NCBI GenBank assembly: GCA_964599655.1
Contig: CAZRGV010000023.1
Span: 1 to 56,995 of the forward strand
Source of the DNA: CAZRGV01 sp964599655
GTDB taxonomy: Bacteria; Planctomycetota; Planctomycetia; Isosphaerales; Isosphaeraceae
Direction of reading: 5' to 3'
DNA length: 56,995 bases
Shown: piece after piece, positions 1 through 8,983 of the stretch
Position numbering within the stretch: position 1 is the stretch's first letter
Layout: every line of letters starts with the position of its first letter
Made by a program: the position numbers and the translations under genes
The notes under the pieces: model-generated
Seen by the model: only the letters and a program-made list of their open reading frames with translations
Database searches by the model: none
What the model was told of the DNA's origin: nothing

Positions 1-376
1 CGAAGACACGGGCGGACAAGCCACCAGTGGCACCCGACCGACGAGACGACGTCGCCTCGGCGACGAACGGGAAGCTTCTTTATTATGCACGACGTTACGG
101 AATCGGCTTAGTAAAAAAGATGGAAACAATGGGAGGCTTGGGACGAATTTCCGTGATTTATGATCGGATGTTCAGAATCGCGAGAGGGACGTGGGGCGAA
201 GGGGTTCGGGGCGGCGGGGCGTAAGGCATTAGCGTAAGGCATTGTTGTCTGGCGGGTTCCGCGAGACTTGACCCCGCCGATTGGTGCGTCACAATGGTGG
301 TAGTCTTTTCGGGGCCCGCGCTCGTCGGCGCTCCGACCCAGGGAATCCTCGGGTCTTTGGCGTAGGGACACCCATC
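1..376. other. Left-edge region without a supported gene
   Basis: This 376-base stretch precedes the first gene. It has an AT-rich patch at about 76-135, including a TATTAT hexamer at 81-86, that could hold a promoter, but no matching -35 box was found. The open frame at 27-224 is short, rich in Arg and Gly and unlike any family I know. An in-frame upstream TTG at 281 would extend the next gene but would put a non-hydrophobic leader ahead of an obvious signal peptide. Confidence 0.5.
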
Positions 377-2695
377 ATGTCGAACGCGACCTGGCGAGGG
401 GCGGCCGTGGCGGCCGTTCTCGGGCCGTACCTGTTCCTTGCGTCGGCCGTCCATGGTGATACCGTCACGCTCAAGACGGGGGCCGTGTACAAGGGGATGG
501 TGGACAAGGATGGGACCCTCGTCCAGATTTACGACAATGAGGGGCTGAAGCGGGTGGTTTTGCGCGACAGCAAGGTTGCGTCGATCGTTTCCGACAGCCC
601 GCCGAAGCAAGAGCGGTTTCAGCTCGTGCAGATGACGATTCACGCGGGGGAGATGCCGCCGTTTGCCATCGCGATCAAGTCGACGCCCTGGGATGAGTTC
701 GGGCGTCGGAAGTTCAGCTATATCGGCACGAAGTCGGGCAAGCCGCTGGAGATGACCCAGGCGATCAACGAGCTGGGCCCGCAGTCGGTGCGTTTCCGAG
801 GCGTGGATGGGTTCTGGGTGGCCAAGCTGGCGACCAGTCAGGTTCCCAAGGAGGTCGTGCTGGGGCTTTTGGCGAAGGTCGATCAGAAGAACCAGGGGGA
901 ACGGCTCCGGGTGGGGCGGTTTTTGATCCAGGCGGGCTGGTACCCCGAGGCGCTGGCGGAACTCGACCGGCTGGGTCGGGACTTTCCCGAGCTTCGCGAG
1001 ACGGTGGGGACGGTCAAGAACCTGGTCCGGGACTCGCAGGCTCGGGAGCGGCTGGCCGCGATCGAGCTAAGCCGCAAGGCGCAGCAGCCGAAGGCGGTTC
1101 TGGCGGGCCTTCGCACGTTTCCCGAAGAGGGGGCGCCGGCCGATCTGCTCGTGACGGTTCGCGACCAGTTGCGGGCGGCCCAGTCCCAGGCCGACGACGA
1201 CCGGGCGCTGGCGGAGGCCGTGCAACACGCCGCCGATGACCTGCCCGCCGAGGCTCGAAAAGCGGCTGAATCGCGGATTCTGGAGATTCTTCGCGCGTTG
1301 ACCGAGGCTCCCGACGCGGTTCGGCAACGGCTCGAGCCGTTCCGGAAGGCCGACACCGCGCGTTCGCCGGCCGAACGGTTCGCGCTGGTGGAAACCGGCT
1401 GGATCGTCGGCGCCGAACACGCGGTGCCGGACCCGGCCACCGGCGAGGCGCTCTGGAAGGCGCGCGAGGCGGTTCAGGACTATCTGAGCTCGTCGAACGA
1501 AGCCAGCCGGTTGTCGGCGCTGGAGACGCTCAAGCAATTGGAGATATTGGAGCAGGAAGGCGGCGTGCCGTCGAAGCTGAGCCTGGCGATGCTCTCGACG
1601 ATCGTGCGGCTGATGCGTCCGTCGCTGCACGATGAGCACACGATCGCGCCGGGTCAGACGCGGCTGGTGCGGGTCCACGACGATCCGAATCCGAACCAGC
1701 CGACCGAGTACGCGGTCTTGCTGCCGCCGGAGTACCATCCGCTTCGTTCGTACCCAGCGGTCGTGGCGCTTCATGGCGACGAGGGGCCGATGGAGGCGGT
1801 GACGTGGTGGGCCAAGGAAGCGCAACGTCGGGGCTTCATCGTGATCGCGCCCGAATACAACCTTCGGGACCAAAAGCGCGATTATCGCTACACGCCGAGC
1901 GAGCACGCCGCGGTCGAGCTGGCGCTTCGCGACGCGAAGCGGCGGTTCGCCATCGATTCCGACCGGGTGTTTCTCGGCGGTCAGCTCTTCGGCGGCAACA
2001 TGGCGTGGGATTTCGGCCTGGCGCACCCGGACCTGTTCGCCGGCGTGGCGATCATCTCCGGCCTGCCGGCGAAGTACGTCTGGTCGAACAAGCTGAACGC
2101 CCCGCTGGTGCCGCTTTACATCGCCATGGGCGACCTGGCGCCGGCCGAGAACGACGTGATTTTCGAGCAGTTGTCCAAGCCAATGATAATCCGGAATTAT
2201 GATATCACGTACGTCAAATACTTTCGAAGGGGCCTGGAGGACCTGCCCGAAGAGGCGCCCGAGGTGTTCGAATGGATGTCCACTCGCCGTCGCGATCCGG
2301 CGCCCAAGACCTTCGAGGTGAACACGTCTCGGACCAGCGACGATCGGTTCTTCGGCGTGGTGGTTCACGAGTTCGCGACGAGGCGGGCGATGGACCCCGA
2401 GGCGGTCGATCCCTTGGGCAAGAACCTGAGACCCGCGCATATCGACTTCCGGGCCAACGCCGTTCTGAATAAGCTGGTGATCTCCAGCGCGGGGTTGATG
2501 AAGCTCGACGTGTGGGTCAGCCCCGAGCTGATCGACTTCTCGAAGAAGCTGGAGGTTCAGGTCAATGGCCGAACCTATTTCAAGGGGATGGCCAAGGTGG
2601 ACTACGAGCCGATGCTGGAAGACCTTCGGATTCGAGGCGACCGGAGCCAGCTTTACTGGCTCCGGGTGCAGGCGGTACTGGGGCGAGGCCGTTGA
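377..2695 (+). CDS. Secreted protein with C-terminal alpha/beta-hydrolase-like domain lacking the nucleophile Ser
   Basis: A protein of 772 residues. The ATG at 377 is chosen because it is followed by a signal peptide (hydrophobic residues about 8-25), so it should act outside the cytoplasm. A short beta-rich segment follows (about 28-60, TVTLKTGAVYKGMV), then a helical, Ala/Arg/Leu-rich middle. The last 300 residues resemble an esterase or dienelactone-hydrolase fold: VVALHGDEGP near the oxyanion strand, GFIVIAPEY, and DSDRVFLGG before the nucleophile turn. That turn reads G535-Q-L537-F-G-G, so the GxSxG serine is Leu. It may therefore be a non-catalytic binding protein. The GH13 gene lies 114 bases downstream on the same strand. 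The fold call is by motif only. Confidence 0.8.
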   Translation: MSNATWRGAAVAAVLGPYLFLASAVHGDTVTLKTGAVYKGMVDKDGTLVQIYDNEGLKRVVLRDSKVASIVSDSPPKQERFQLVQMTIHAGEMPPFAIAIKSTPWDEFGRRKFSYIGTKSGKPLEMTQAINELGPQSVRFRGVDGFWVAKLATSQVPKEVVLGLLAKVDQKNQGERLRVGRFLIQAGWYPEALAELDRLGRDFPELRETVGTVKNLVRDSQARERLAAIELSRKAQQPKAVLAGLRTFPEEGAPADLLVTVRDQLRAAQSQADDDRALAEAVQHAADDLPAEARKAAESRILEILRALTEAPDAVRQRLEPFRKADTARSPAERFALVETGWIVGAEHAVPDPATGEALWKAREAVQDYLSSSNEASRLSALETLKQLEILEQEGGVPSKLSLAMLSTIVRLMRPSLHDEHTIAPGQTRLVRVHDDPNPNQPTEYAVLLPPEYHPLRSYPAVVALHGDEGPMEAVTWWAKEAQRRGFIVIAPEYNLRDQKRDYRYTPSEHAAVELALRDAKRRFAIDSDRVFLGGQLFGGNMAWDFGLAHPDLFAGVAIISGLPAKYVWSNKLNAPLVPLYIAMGDLAPAENDVIFEQLSKPMIIRNYDITYVKYFRRGLEDLPEEAPEVFEWMSTRRRDPAPKTFEVNTSRTSDDRFFGVVVHEFATRRAMDPEAVDPLGKNLRPAHIDFRANAVLNKLVISSAGLMKLDVWVSPELIDFSKKLEVQVNGRTYFKGMAKVDYEPMLEDLRIRGDRSQLYWLRVQAVLGRGR

Positions 2696-2731
2696 GAACC
2701 AGGACGGCGGCCAGTTTGTGATCGATCTGTC

Positions 2732-2760
2732 TTGACAAATACGTAGAAAACTCTTTGAAC
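2732..2760 (+). promoter_or_regulatory. Possible sigma70-type promoter before the GH13 gene
   Basis: A perfect TTGACA lies at 2732-2737 in an otherwise AT-rich 60-base patch. At a 17-base spacer the -10 hexamer is only TTGAAC (2755-2760), matching at three of six positions. The box sits about 75 bases upstream of the GTG start of the next gene. Support is the -35 match and the local drop in GC. Confidence 0.3.
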
Positions 2761-2809
2761 ATTTGCATTTGAACCTCGTCGAACGCGAGGACTTGCAACG
2801 GAGGGACCC

Positions 2810-4273
2810 GTGCCCGACCCGCAGACGCCCGACTGGGTTCGCGACGCCGTTTTTTACCAGATTTTTCCCGACCGATTCGCGAAGAGTCTGACCGTTCCGA
2901 AACCGAGCGTGCTGGAGCCCTGGGGAGCGCCGCCGACGTATCACGGCTACCAGGGAGGCGACCTGGTTGGCGTGGTCGAGCGGTTGAACTACCTGAGCGA
3001 CCTGGGCATCAACGCGATCTACTTCACGCCGGTGTTTCAGTCGGCGTCGAATCATCGTTATCACACGCATGACTATGAGAAAGTCGACCCGATGCTGGGT
3101 GGCAATGGCGCGTTGCGGCGGTTGATCGACGAGGCGCACGCGCGGGGCATTCGGGTCGTGCTCGACGGCGTGTTCAACCACGCGAGCCGGGGATTCTTCN
3201 NNNNNNNNNNNNNNNNNNNNNNNNGCCAGAGCTCGGCCTATCTCGACTGGTTCACGGTGAAGAGTTTTCCGCTCTACGCCTACGATCCCGACAAGCCGCC
3301 GAGCTACGCCGCGTGGTGGGGCCTGCCGGCCTTGCCGAAGTTCAATATCCGGACTCCGGCGGTCCGGGAATTTTTGCTGGGAATCGGCCGGCGCTGGATC
3401 GACTTCGGCATCGACGGCTGGCGGCTCGACGTGGCCAACGAGATCGATGACGATGAGTTCTGGCGCGAGTTTCGACGGCGGATCAAGAGTGGAAATCCCG
3501 ACGCGTACATCGTCGGCGAGGTCTGGCACGAATCGCGGCGCTGGCTGCAAGGCGACATGTGGGACGCCGTGATGAACTATCTGTTCACGCGCGCGTGCAT
3601 TGCGTTCTTCATTGGAGACTATGTGGATGAGCCGGAGCTGCGACGCACGGTGCTGTTCCCGGCGGGCCGTCCAGGCGCCGAGGCGTTTCGAGAGAAGATC
3701 GACGAGTTGCTGGGGTTGTACCACCCCAACGTGACGGCGGTGATGCTCAACCTGCTGGACAGCCACGACATGTCGCGGTTCGTCACGCTGGCCCGAGGGG
3801 ACGTCTCGGCGCTTCGGCTGGCGACCCTCTTCCAGATGACCTACCCGGGAGCCCCCTCGATCTACTACGGCGACGAGATCGGCCTGGAGGGCCGGCACGA
3901 CCCGGATAACCGGAGGGCCTTCCCCTGGCACGCGGAGGATTGGAACATGGAGTTGCTCCACGCGTTCCAGAGGTCGATTGCGCTTCGGAAGGCTCGACCG
4001 GCGCTGCGTCGAGGAAGCTATGCTTGTCTTTTCGCGCACGGTGATGTGCACGTTCATCTTCGGCAACTCGGCGATGAGTCGGTGATCGTGGCGTTGAATG
4101 TCTCGCGAGCGACGCGGCGGATCCAGATTCCGCTCGGCGGCCGGATCGCGGACGGGACGCGACTGGAGGAGGTCTGGGGTCACGACTCGTTGGTGGTTGA
4201 GGAGGGAATGCTGCGGGATGTGACGCTCGATCCGCGATCGGGGCGGGTCTTCGCGACGCCGTTGACGTTGTGA
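2810..4273 (+). CDS. GH13 alpha-glycosidase (neopullulanase/cyclomaltodextrinase-like)
   Basis: About 487 residues, counting a 25-base N gap at 3200-3224 that keeps frame. It should hydrolyse alpha-1,4 (or alpha-1,6) glucans or short maltooligosaccharides. The (beta/alpha)8 motifs are in order: DGVFNH (region I), GWRLDVA with nucleophile Asp207, GEVWHE with acid/base Glu237, and LLDSHD with the third Asp320. DNRRAFPW near 367 is typical of the neopullulanase side of GH13. The protein opens directly with the barrel (AVFYQIFPDRF), so the N-terminal starch-binding domain of classical maltogenic amylases is absent, and there is no signal peptide. The GTG at 2810 has GGAGGG four bases upstream. 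It overlaps the next gene by four bases. Exact specificity cannot be told. Confidence 0.9.
   Translation: MPDPQTPDWVRDAVFYQIFPDRFAKSLTVPKPSVLEPWGAPPTYHGYQGGDLVGVVERLNYLSDLGINAIYFTPVFQSASNHRYHTHDYEKVDPMLGGNGALRRLIDEAHARGIRVVLDGVFNHASRGFFXXXXXXXXXQSSAYLDWFTVKSFPLYAYDPDKPPSYAAWWGLPALPKFNIRTPAVREFLLGIGRRWIDFGIDGWRLDVANEIDDDEFWREFRRRIKSGNPDAYIVGEVWHESRRWLQGDMWDAVMNYLFTRACIAFFIGDYVDEPELRRTVLFPAGRPGAEAFREKIDELLGLYHPNVTAVMLNLLDSHDMSRFVTLARGDVSALRLATLFQMTYPGAPSIYYGDEIGLEGRHDPDNRRAFPWHAEDWNMELLHAFQRSIALRKARPALRRGSYACLFAHGDVHVHLRQLGDESVIVALNVSRATRRIQIPLGGRIADGTRLEEVWGHDSLVVEEGMLRDVTLDPRSGRVFATPLTL
3200..3224. other. Assembly gap (25 N) inside the GH13 gene
   Basis: The reading frame is the same on both sides, and the flanks match GH13 between regions I and II, so the gap length is probably close to right. 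Confidence 0.95.
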
Positions 4274-5067
4274 GCCGAGCGATGGAACCACCGCCGCCAT
4301 CCTGGAAGCTGCCGGAGGGTGTGAACGCCTCGCTTTGGGCCTATACGCAAGAGGCCAGGTTGGCCGAGGAGGAGGACGACTACTTTCGTGGCCATCCTCT
4401 TTTCGTGGCTGATGTTCATGCGCTCGATGATCGGTTTCGAGAGCCGTCGCCGCTGATCGACCTTGGGTGCGGGTCGGGGCGGATCTCGTTGCGATTCGCG
4501 AGGGCGGGGTTTCCGGTGGTTGCGGTGGACCTATCACGGCCGATGCTGTCGCACCTGAGCCAACGGCTGAGGGAAGAGGGGCTGACGGCGACGTTGGTCC
4601 GGGCGAACCTCTGCCGGCTCGGCTGCTTTCCGGATCGAACGTTCTCGTACGCGGTGTCGATGTTTAGCACCCTGGGGATGATCCGGGGCCAGGCGGCTCG
4701 AAGGCAGGCGCTTCGCGAAGCGTTCCGGATTTTGCGGCCGGGGGGTCGGCTGGCGCTTCACGCACACAACCTCTGGCTCAATGTCAAGGATTCTCAAGGG
4801 CGTCGATGGCTCGCGGTCCAGTGGTGGAAGATTCTGCGAGGGCAGCCTGACGCCGGGGACCGTCGCATGACATACCGCGGCATTCCCGGAATGGAGGTTC
4901 ACCTTTACCGCTGGCGAGAGCTCCGGAGGGAGCTTCAGGAGGCGGGCTTTCGAATCGACGAGGTGATTCCGATCGACGCGGAGCATTCGCGACGCATCGC
5001 GATGCCCTGGCTCTTGTCGGGTCTTCGGGCCGGCGGTTGGCTCCTCTTCGCGAGCCGGCCGGCTTGA
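4270..5067 (+). CDS. Class I SAM-dependent methyltransferase
   Basis: 265 residues, cytoplasmic. The SAM-binding motif I is clear (LIDLGCGSGRISLRF, about residues 61-75), followed by an acidic end of strand beta2 (VVAVDLS) and the post-motif region ILRPGGRLALHAHN at about 156-169, as in Methyltransf_11/25-type enzymes. Substrate is unknown. The GTG start overlaps the stop of the GH13 gene (GTGA), which suggests translational coupling. An in-frame ATG at 4282 is an alternative. The strong hairpin at 5117-5160 probably ends this transcript. Nothing links it chemically to glucan breakdown beyond position. Confidence 0.85.
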   Translation: MSRAMEPPPPSWKLPEGVNASLWAYTQEARLAEEEDDYFRGHPLFVADVHALDDRFREPSPLIDLGCGSGRISLRFARAGFPVVAVDLSRPMLSHLSQRLREEGLTATLVRANLCRLGCFPDRTFSYAVSMFSTLGMIRGQAARRQALREAFRILRPGGRLALHAHNLWLNVKDSQGRRWLAVQWWKILRGQPDAGDRRMTYRGIPGMEVHLYRWRELRRELQEAGFRIDEVIPIDAEHSRRIAMPWLLSGLRAGGWLLFASRPA

Positions 5068-5116
5068 GCCGGCCCAGGCGAGTCGGAACCTGATCGAGGA
5101 CGCTCGGTGGAAACTC

Positions 5117-5160
5117 ACATGGGGCGCGGTTCACAAGGCTACGTGAACCGCGCCCCATGT
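5117..5160 (+). terminator. Perfect 18-bp hairpin, probable rho-independent terminator
   Basis: Left arm 5117-5134 and right arm 5143-5160 are exact reverse complements over 18 bases, with an 8-base loop (AAGGCTAC). The right arm is followed by TTCTAAATAAT. It lies 50 bases after the methyltransferase stop. The downstream U-tract is interrupted, so it is strong as a stem and only moderate as an intrinsic terminator. Confidence 0.75.
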
Positions 5161-5674
5161 TTCTAAATAATAGCGGATCCGTGTCGAGCGTGCCTTTATC
5201 ACGCCGAGGACGGCCCGCCTCGGTCAAGCCTGGGGTGTCGCCAGGACTTGATCCGTGTCCCAGTGCGCTTGAGGATGAGAGCGAGTCGAACACGATCCGA
5301 GCGACTGACGGTCGATAGGAACCATTCTGACGGCGAAGGATTCTTACCAATCGTTTGTTCGATACGATACTTTGACGGGGGGGTAGGGGACGATCGCGAA
5401 TTGGGAGACAAGGGACGGCGCGAACCGCAGAGGCACCGGAGCGCGCCGTCCACTCGCCATAGTTACCGAGCCCCAAGGGTTCTTCGTCTAACACGAGGGA
5501 CACGAGGGCTCGTCGCGGTGTTGTGCCGGGGCGGCGGCCCAGACACCACGTAACTTCATACGACCGTTCGAGCGATTCGTTCCGGAGACCGGGAGATTTT
5601 TTTGGAATCGCACCATGGGTTTCACGCCCGTCGATGGCGATTCGAAAACGCGAGGACGGGCGTGGACACGCGCG
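5161..5674. other. Long intergenic stretch, no gene seen
   Basis: It sits between the terminator of the + strand genes and the stop of the - strand serine acetyltransferase, which are convergent. Open frames on either strand are short, Arg/Ser/Pro-rich and without family features. A T7 run at about 5597-5603 follows a short CCGG-AGA-CCGG dyad, a weak terminator candidate for the + strand. No RNA gene or repeat was recognised. Confidence 0.5.
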
Positions 5675-6637
5675 TTAAATCTGGTAGTCGAGCGGGAAGA
5701 AGGCCGTCGAGGGGGAATTCGGGTCGATGGGGCGTCGCTCGCGGAGTCTTGGACTCTCGATGGTGACTGTGGTGTAGGGCTCGATACTGCGGGTGATCCA
5801 GGCCGAGGAACCGACCACGGAGTGATGCCCGATGGTGGTGTTTCCCCCGAGGATGGTGGCGTTGGCGTAGATGACGACCTCGTCCTCAATGGTTGGATGC
5901 CGCTTGGCGGTGCGGACGATCTCGCCGTTTTCATCCTTGGGGAAGCTGAGGGCGCCGAGCGTCACGCCTTGATAGATCTTCACGCCGTTGCCGATCCGGG
6001 TCGTCTCGCCGATGACGACGCCGGTGCCGTGGTCGATGAAGAAGCGACGGCCGATCGTGGCGCCGGGGTGAATATCGATGCCCGTCTTGGAATGGGCGTA
6101 CTCGGTCATCATCCGGGGAATCAAGGGAACGCCGAGAAGATAGAGTTCATGGGCAATCCGGAAGACGGTGATGGCGGAGAGACCGGGGTAGCAGAAGATG
6201 ATTTCGCCGAGGTTTTTGGCGGCGGGATCGCCGTCGTAGGCGGCCTGGACGTCCTCGGCGAGGATGCGTCGCAGTTCGGGTAAACCTTCGAGGGTTCGGA
6301 TGGCGATCTGCTGGGCCTCGGCCTCGTAGTCGCGTTCGAGGTCGACGGCGCGGCAATCGGCGCGGAAGGCTCGGGCGACCTGCTGGGTGAGGCGGTCGTG
6401 CAGGGAGTCGATCAGGTCGCCGACGTGATAGGCGACATTGCCCATGTGGAGATTCTGGCGTCGCCCGTAGCCGGGGAAAAGGATCTCCCGAAGATCTTTC
6501 AGGATGTCGACGACGACCGAGTAGCTCGGCAGCGGCGAGTGGCCGAGGTGATGGATCGCGCCACATTCCTCGTAGGTCTCGACAATCCGCTCGGTTAGGC
6601 TGGGCAGCGATTCCTTGAGCCGAATGTCGGTGGCCAT
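5675..6637 (-). CDS. cysE: Serine O-acetyltransferase
   Basis: 320 residues, cytoplasmic. It transfers acetyl from acetyl-CoA to L-serine, the first step of cysteine synthesis. The N-terminal helical region (1-180) has the long form seen in EpsC-type enzymes. The C-terminal left-handed beta-helix contains the catalytic stretches GIDIHPGATIG (His in HPG) and IDHGTGVVIGET, then GVTLGALSFPK and RHPTIEDEVVIYANATILGG, all diagnostic of serine acetyltransferase. The ATG at 6637 has GGAAGGA upstream on the minus strand. It is a single-gene unit in opposite orientation to both neighbours. No cysteine synthase gene is seen nearby. Confidence 0.93.
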   Translation of the reverse strand: MATDIRLKESLPSLTERIVETYEECGAIHHLGHSPLPSYSVVVDILKDLREILFPGYGRRQNLHMGNVAYHVGDLIDSLHDRLTQQVARAFRADCRAVDLERDYEAEAQQIAIRTLEGLPELRRILAEDVQAAYDGDPAAKNLGEIIFCYPGLSAITVFRIAHELYLLGVPLIPRMMTEYAHSKTGIDIHPGATIGRRFFIDHGTGVVIGETTRIGNGVKIYQGVTLGALSFPKDENGEIVRTAKRHPTIEDEVVIYANATILGGNTTIGHHSVVGSSAWITRSIEPYTTVTIESPRLRERRPIDPNSPSTAFFPLDYQI

Positions 6638-6863
6638 GCGGCGTTGTTCCTTCCGGGCCGTCTCGGGGCGGGCCCGGCGTCGGTCTTGCCAGATCGTCTC
6701 TTGAGCACGCGAGATCGGACGATTCTAACGGGACGGTGGGAGGCTGGTCAAATCGCCCAACCCCGGGAAAGATCGGTTATGCTGGCCGAGCGACTCGCGT
6801 TGCTCGGGTCGAGCGGGCCGAGCGGATGGGTTGGGCGGCCAACGTCTGAGGAGGGTTTGACCG

Positions 6864-7358
6864 ATGCGGTTGTGGTCCTTTGTGTTGCGTTCGAGCGGCC
6901 TCCTGGCGATGGCCTGCTGGATCGGGGGGCTCGCCGTTTATGGCGCGCTGGTGCTGCCGTTCCTCCACGAACGCTTCGGCGTTTCGAGCACCGCTCCGGT
7001 GACGCGACACGTGACCCTGGGGCTCAATGCGATCGGACTCGCGGCCCTGGTCCTCGGCTGGATCGAGTTCGAAACGATCCGACGGGGCGAAACCCGTCGT
7101 TGGGCGTGGTTCCGAGTCGGGCTGCTGGCCGTCTCCAGCGCGATCCTGGCGGCTCAGTTTGTGATGCACGCGATGATGAGTGGGCAAATGGATTCGGGGC
7201 GACTCGCGGGGTTTTACCCGATTCACCGGGTTTATCTGGTTGCCAGCACGGCTCAGTGGTTTGTCAACATGGCGATTTTGGTGCAGGCGTCGCTATCCTG
7301 GAGGCCCGATCGGTCCCGAGTCGCGTGGCCGGATGGCGGAGTTGGGGTCCAAGGATGA
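6864..7358 (+). CDS. Four-helix integral membrane protein of unknown function
   Basis: 164 residues with four predicted membrane segments (about 12-33, 48-68, 80-105 and 118-143) and short loops. A conserved-looking HVTLGLNAIG sits at the start of helix 2. The topology resembles small CopD/DUF4149-like membrane proteins but I do not recognise the family. The ATG at 6864 has GAGGAGGG eight bases upstream, an excellent ribosome binding site. It is followed 109 bases later by the O-methyltransferase gene. No function is offered. Confidence 0.75.
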   Translation: MRLWSFVLRSSGLLAMACWIGGLAVYGALVLPFLHERFGVSSTAPVTRHVTLGLNAIGLAALVLGWIEFETIRRGETRRWAWFRVGLLAVSSAILAAQFVMHAMMSGQMDSGRLAGFYPIHRVYLVASTAQWFVNMAILVQASLSWRPDRSRVAWPDGGVGVQG

Positions 7359-7467
7359 CGAAGAGGCGTGGACTTGCGGTTCCGCGGGTCGGCGGATTCT
7401 GGGTTTGATTCTCACTAAGGAAATCGTGGAACAGCCGAAACACTTGATGATGATCACGGAGCACTCG

Positions 7468-8520
7468 ATGGCTCGAACGGCTCTCGAACCGCCGCGCAAC
7501 GACCCGACGCCGATCTTCGAGGCGTTTCGCGGCAGTTTTTCGACGGAACTACTGACGGCGGCGGTGGCTCATTTCTCGCTGTTTGGCCGCCTGGCCGACG
7601 GTCCGCAGTCGTTCGAGGCGCTTCGGCAGGGGATCGGGCTGGAGGAGCGGCCGGCGGTGGTCTTGCTGACGGCCCTTCGGGCGCTCGGATTGCTGAAGGA
7701 CGACGAAAACGGGCGGATTGGTCTCACGGAGCTGGCTCGGGAGCATCTGTTGCCCGGCGGCGAATTCGACGTGGGAGACTACGTGGGGTTGGCGTCGCGT
7801 AGTCCCGGGGTGCTGGCCATGGTCGAGCGGCTTCGGACGAACCGTCCGGCCGGATCGGAGCCGGAAGGGGAGGGGGCCGCGTTCATCTATCGCGAGGGGA
7901 TCGCCTCGGCGATGGAGCAGGCCGACTCGGCGAGGCACCTGACGCTCGCGCTGGCGGGTCGGGCCAGGAACGTGGCGCCGATTCTCGCGAGGAACGTGCC
8001 TGGAAACGGAGCGCGGCGGTTGCTCGACGTCGCGGGCGGAACGGGGATTTACGCGATTGCGCTGTTGCAGGCGAATCCGTCGCTGAGCGCGGTGGTCTGG
8101 GATCGTCCCGAGGTGCTCAAGGTGGCGCGCGAGATGGCCGTCGAGCACGGGGTTTCCGATCGTCTGGAATGCGTTGCGGGCGATATGTTCACCGACCCGG
8201 TTCCGGACGGCTGCGACCTGATGCTCCTTTCGAACGTGTTGCACGACTGGGATGTTCCCGAGTGTCGAGCGCTGGTAACGAAGCTGGCCAGGGCGCTGCC
8301 GGACGGGGGCCGGTTCTGGATTCACGACGTTTTTCTGAACGATGCGCTGGACGGGCCGTTGCCGATCGCGTTGTACTCGGCGGCCCTGTTCAGCCTGACG
8401 GAGGGTCGAGCCTACAGCGAGGCGGAGTACCGTTCGTGGCTGCTCGAGGCGGGACTGACGCCCGGCGATCGGATCCCGACCTTGATTCATTGCGGTGTCT
8501 TGCCGGCGTGGAAGGCGTAA
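7468..8520 (+). CDS. O-methyltransferase with N-terminal winged-helix dimerisation domain
   Basis: 350 residues. The N-terminal part (about 10-95) is the dimerisation winged helix of plant/bacterial small-molecule O-methyltransferases (VAHFSLFGRLADGPQSFEAL, then VLLTALRALGLL). The C-terminal Rossmann domain carries RLLDVAGGTGIYAIAL (SAM motif I), VWDRPEV, ECVAGDMFTDPVPDG and LSNVLHDWD, the signature of the acetylserotonin/caffeate-type family. HDWD holds the usual catalytic-base His. The ATG at 7468 is chosen for its GGAG six bases upstream; in-frame ATGs at 7447 and 7450 are alternatives. Likely substrate is a hydroxylated small molecule, unknown. It could be cotranscribed with the membrane protein upstream. 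Confidence 0.85.
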   Translation: MARTALEPPRNDPTPIFEAFRGSFSTELLTAAVAHFSLFGRLADGPQSFEALRQGIGLEERPAVVLLTALRALGLLKDDENGRIGLTELAREHLLPGGEFDVGDYVGLASRSPGVLAMVERLRTNRPAGSEPEGEGAAFIYREGIASAMEQADSARHLTLALAGRARNVAPILARNVPGNGARRLLDVAGGTGIYAIALLQANPSLSAVVWDRPEVLKVAREMAVEHGVSDRLECVAGDMFTDPVPDGCDLMLLSNVLHDWDVPECRALVTKLARALPDGGRFWIHDVFLNDALDGPLPIALYSAALFSLTEGRAYSEAEYRSWLLEAGLTPGDRIPTLIHCGVLPAWKA

Positions 8521-8587
8521 CGTCCCGGGCCTTGCCGGCGGGCACGAACTCCCACCAAAAACCGGGGCGATTGGAGAGGAGCGCGCC

Positions 8588-8863
8588 GTGTTTCCTTGCC
8601 CGCACTGCGGCCGGACGATCGACCTGAAGGGGTATCCGCCCGAGCCGATCTGGCCTCCAACACCGCGCTACACGGTGAGCCTTGGTTGCGGCAGCCTGAT
8701 CCTGATCGCCTTGATCGTGATGATCTTTTCGAACCGTGGACCGAGCCAAGAAAGCATCGAGCGACTGAACCGGACGATCAACCGGCTCGAACAGAAGGTT
8801 GAGGACCTTCAGAACGACATCGAGCGGCTGGAACGGCGGCTTCCCAACGCTCGGGCGGCGTAA
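8588..8863 (+). CDS. Zinc-ribbon, transmembrane, coiled-coil mini-protein
   Basis: 91 residues in three parts. An N-terminal CPHCGR half zinc ribbon (residues 3-8) is followed by a single membrane helix (about 32-48, GSLILIALIVMIF). A C-terminal heptad-like helix (about 52-85) is rich in Leu, Glu and Arg (SIERLNRTINRLEQKV) and should dimerise. The GTG at 8588 is preceded by GGAGAGGAG at 8573-8581. It lies between the O-methyltransferase and elongation factor P genes. The family is not recognised; a small membrane scaffold is plausible. A weak 7-bp dyad follows at 8880-8901. Confidence 0.7.
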   Translation: MFPCPHCGRTIDLKGYPPEPIWPPTPRYTVSLGCGSLILIALIVMIFSNRGPSQESIERLNRTINRLEQKVEDLQNDIERLERRLPNARAA

Positions 8864-8983
8864 GTGATCTAGTCAAGAATCGAGGCATCGGTTAGCCTCG
8901 AAGAGAGATCGGGAAGTCGGCGGAATTGCCGCCACAAAGGAACTGAACCGCGCGCTTCGCATCCGGGGTCACCACGAACCGCC

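Noticed and set aside
1067..4537. A 1,156-codon minus-strand open frame
   Set aside because: It lies antisense to three well-supported + strand genes, is Arg/Pro/His-rich and shows no domain. Long antisense frames are common in GC-rich DNA.
5590..5605. T7 tract after a CCGG-AGA-CCGG dyad as a terminator
   Set aside because: The stem has only four pairs; recorded in the intergenic note but not called.
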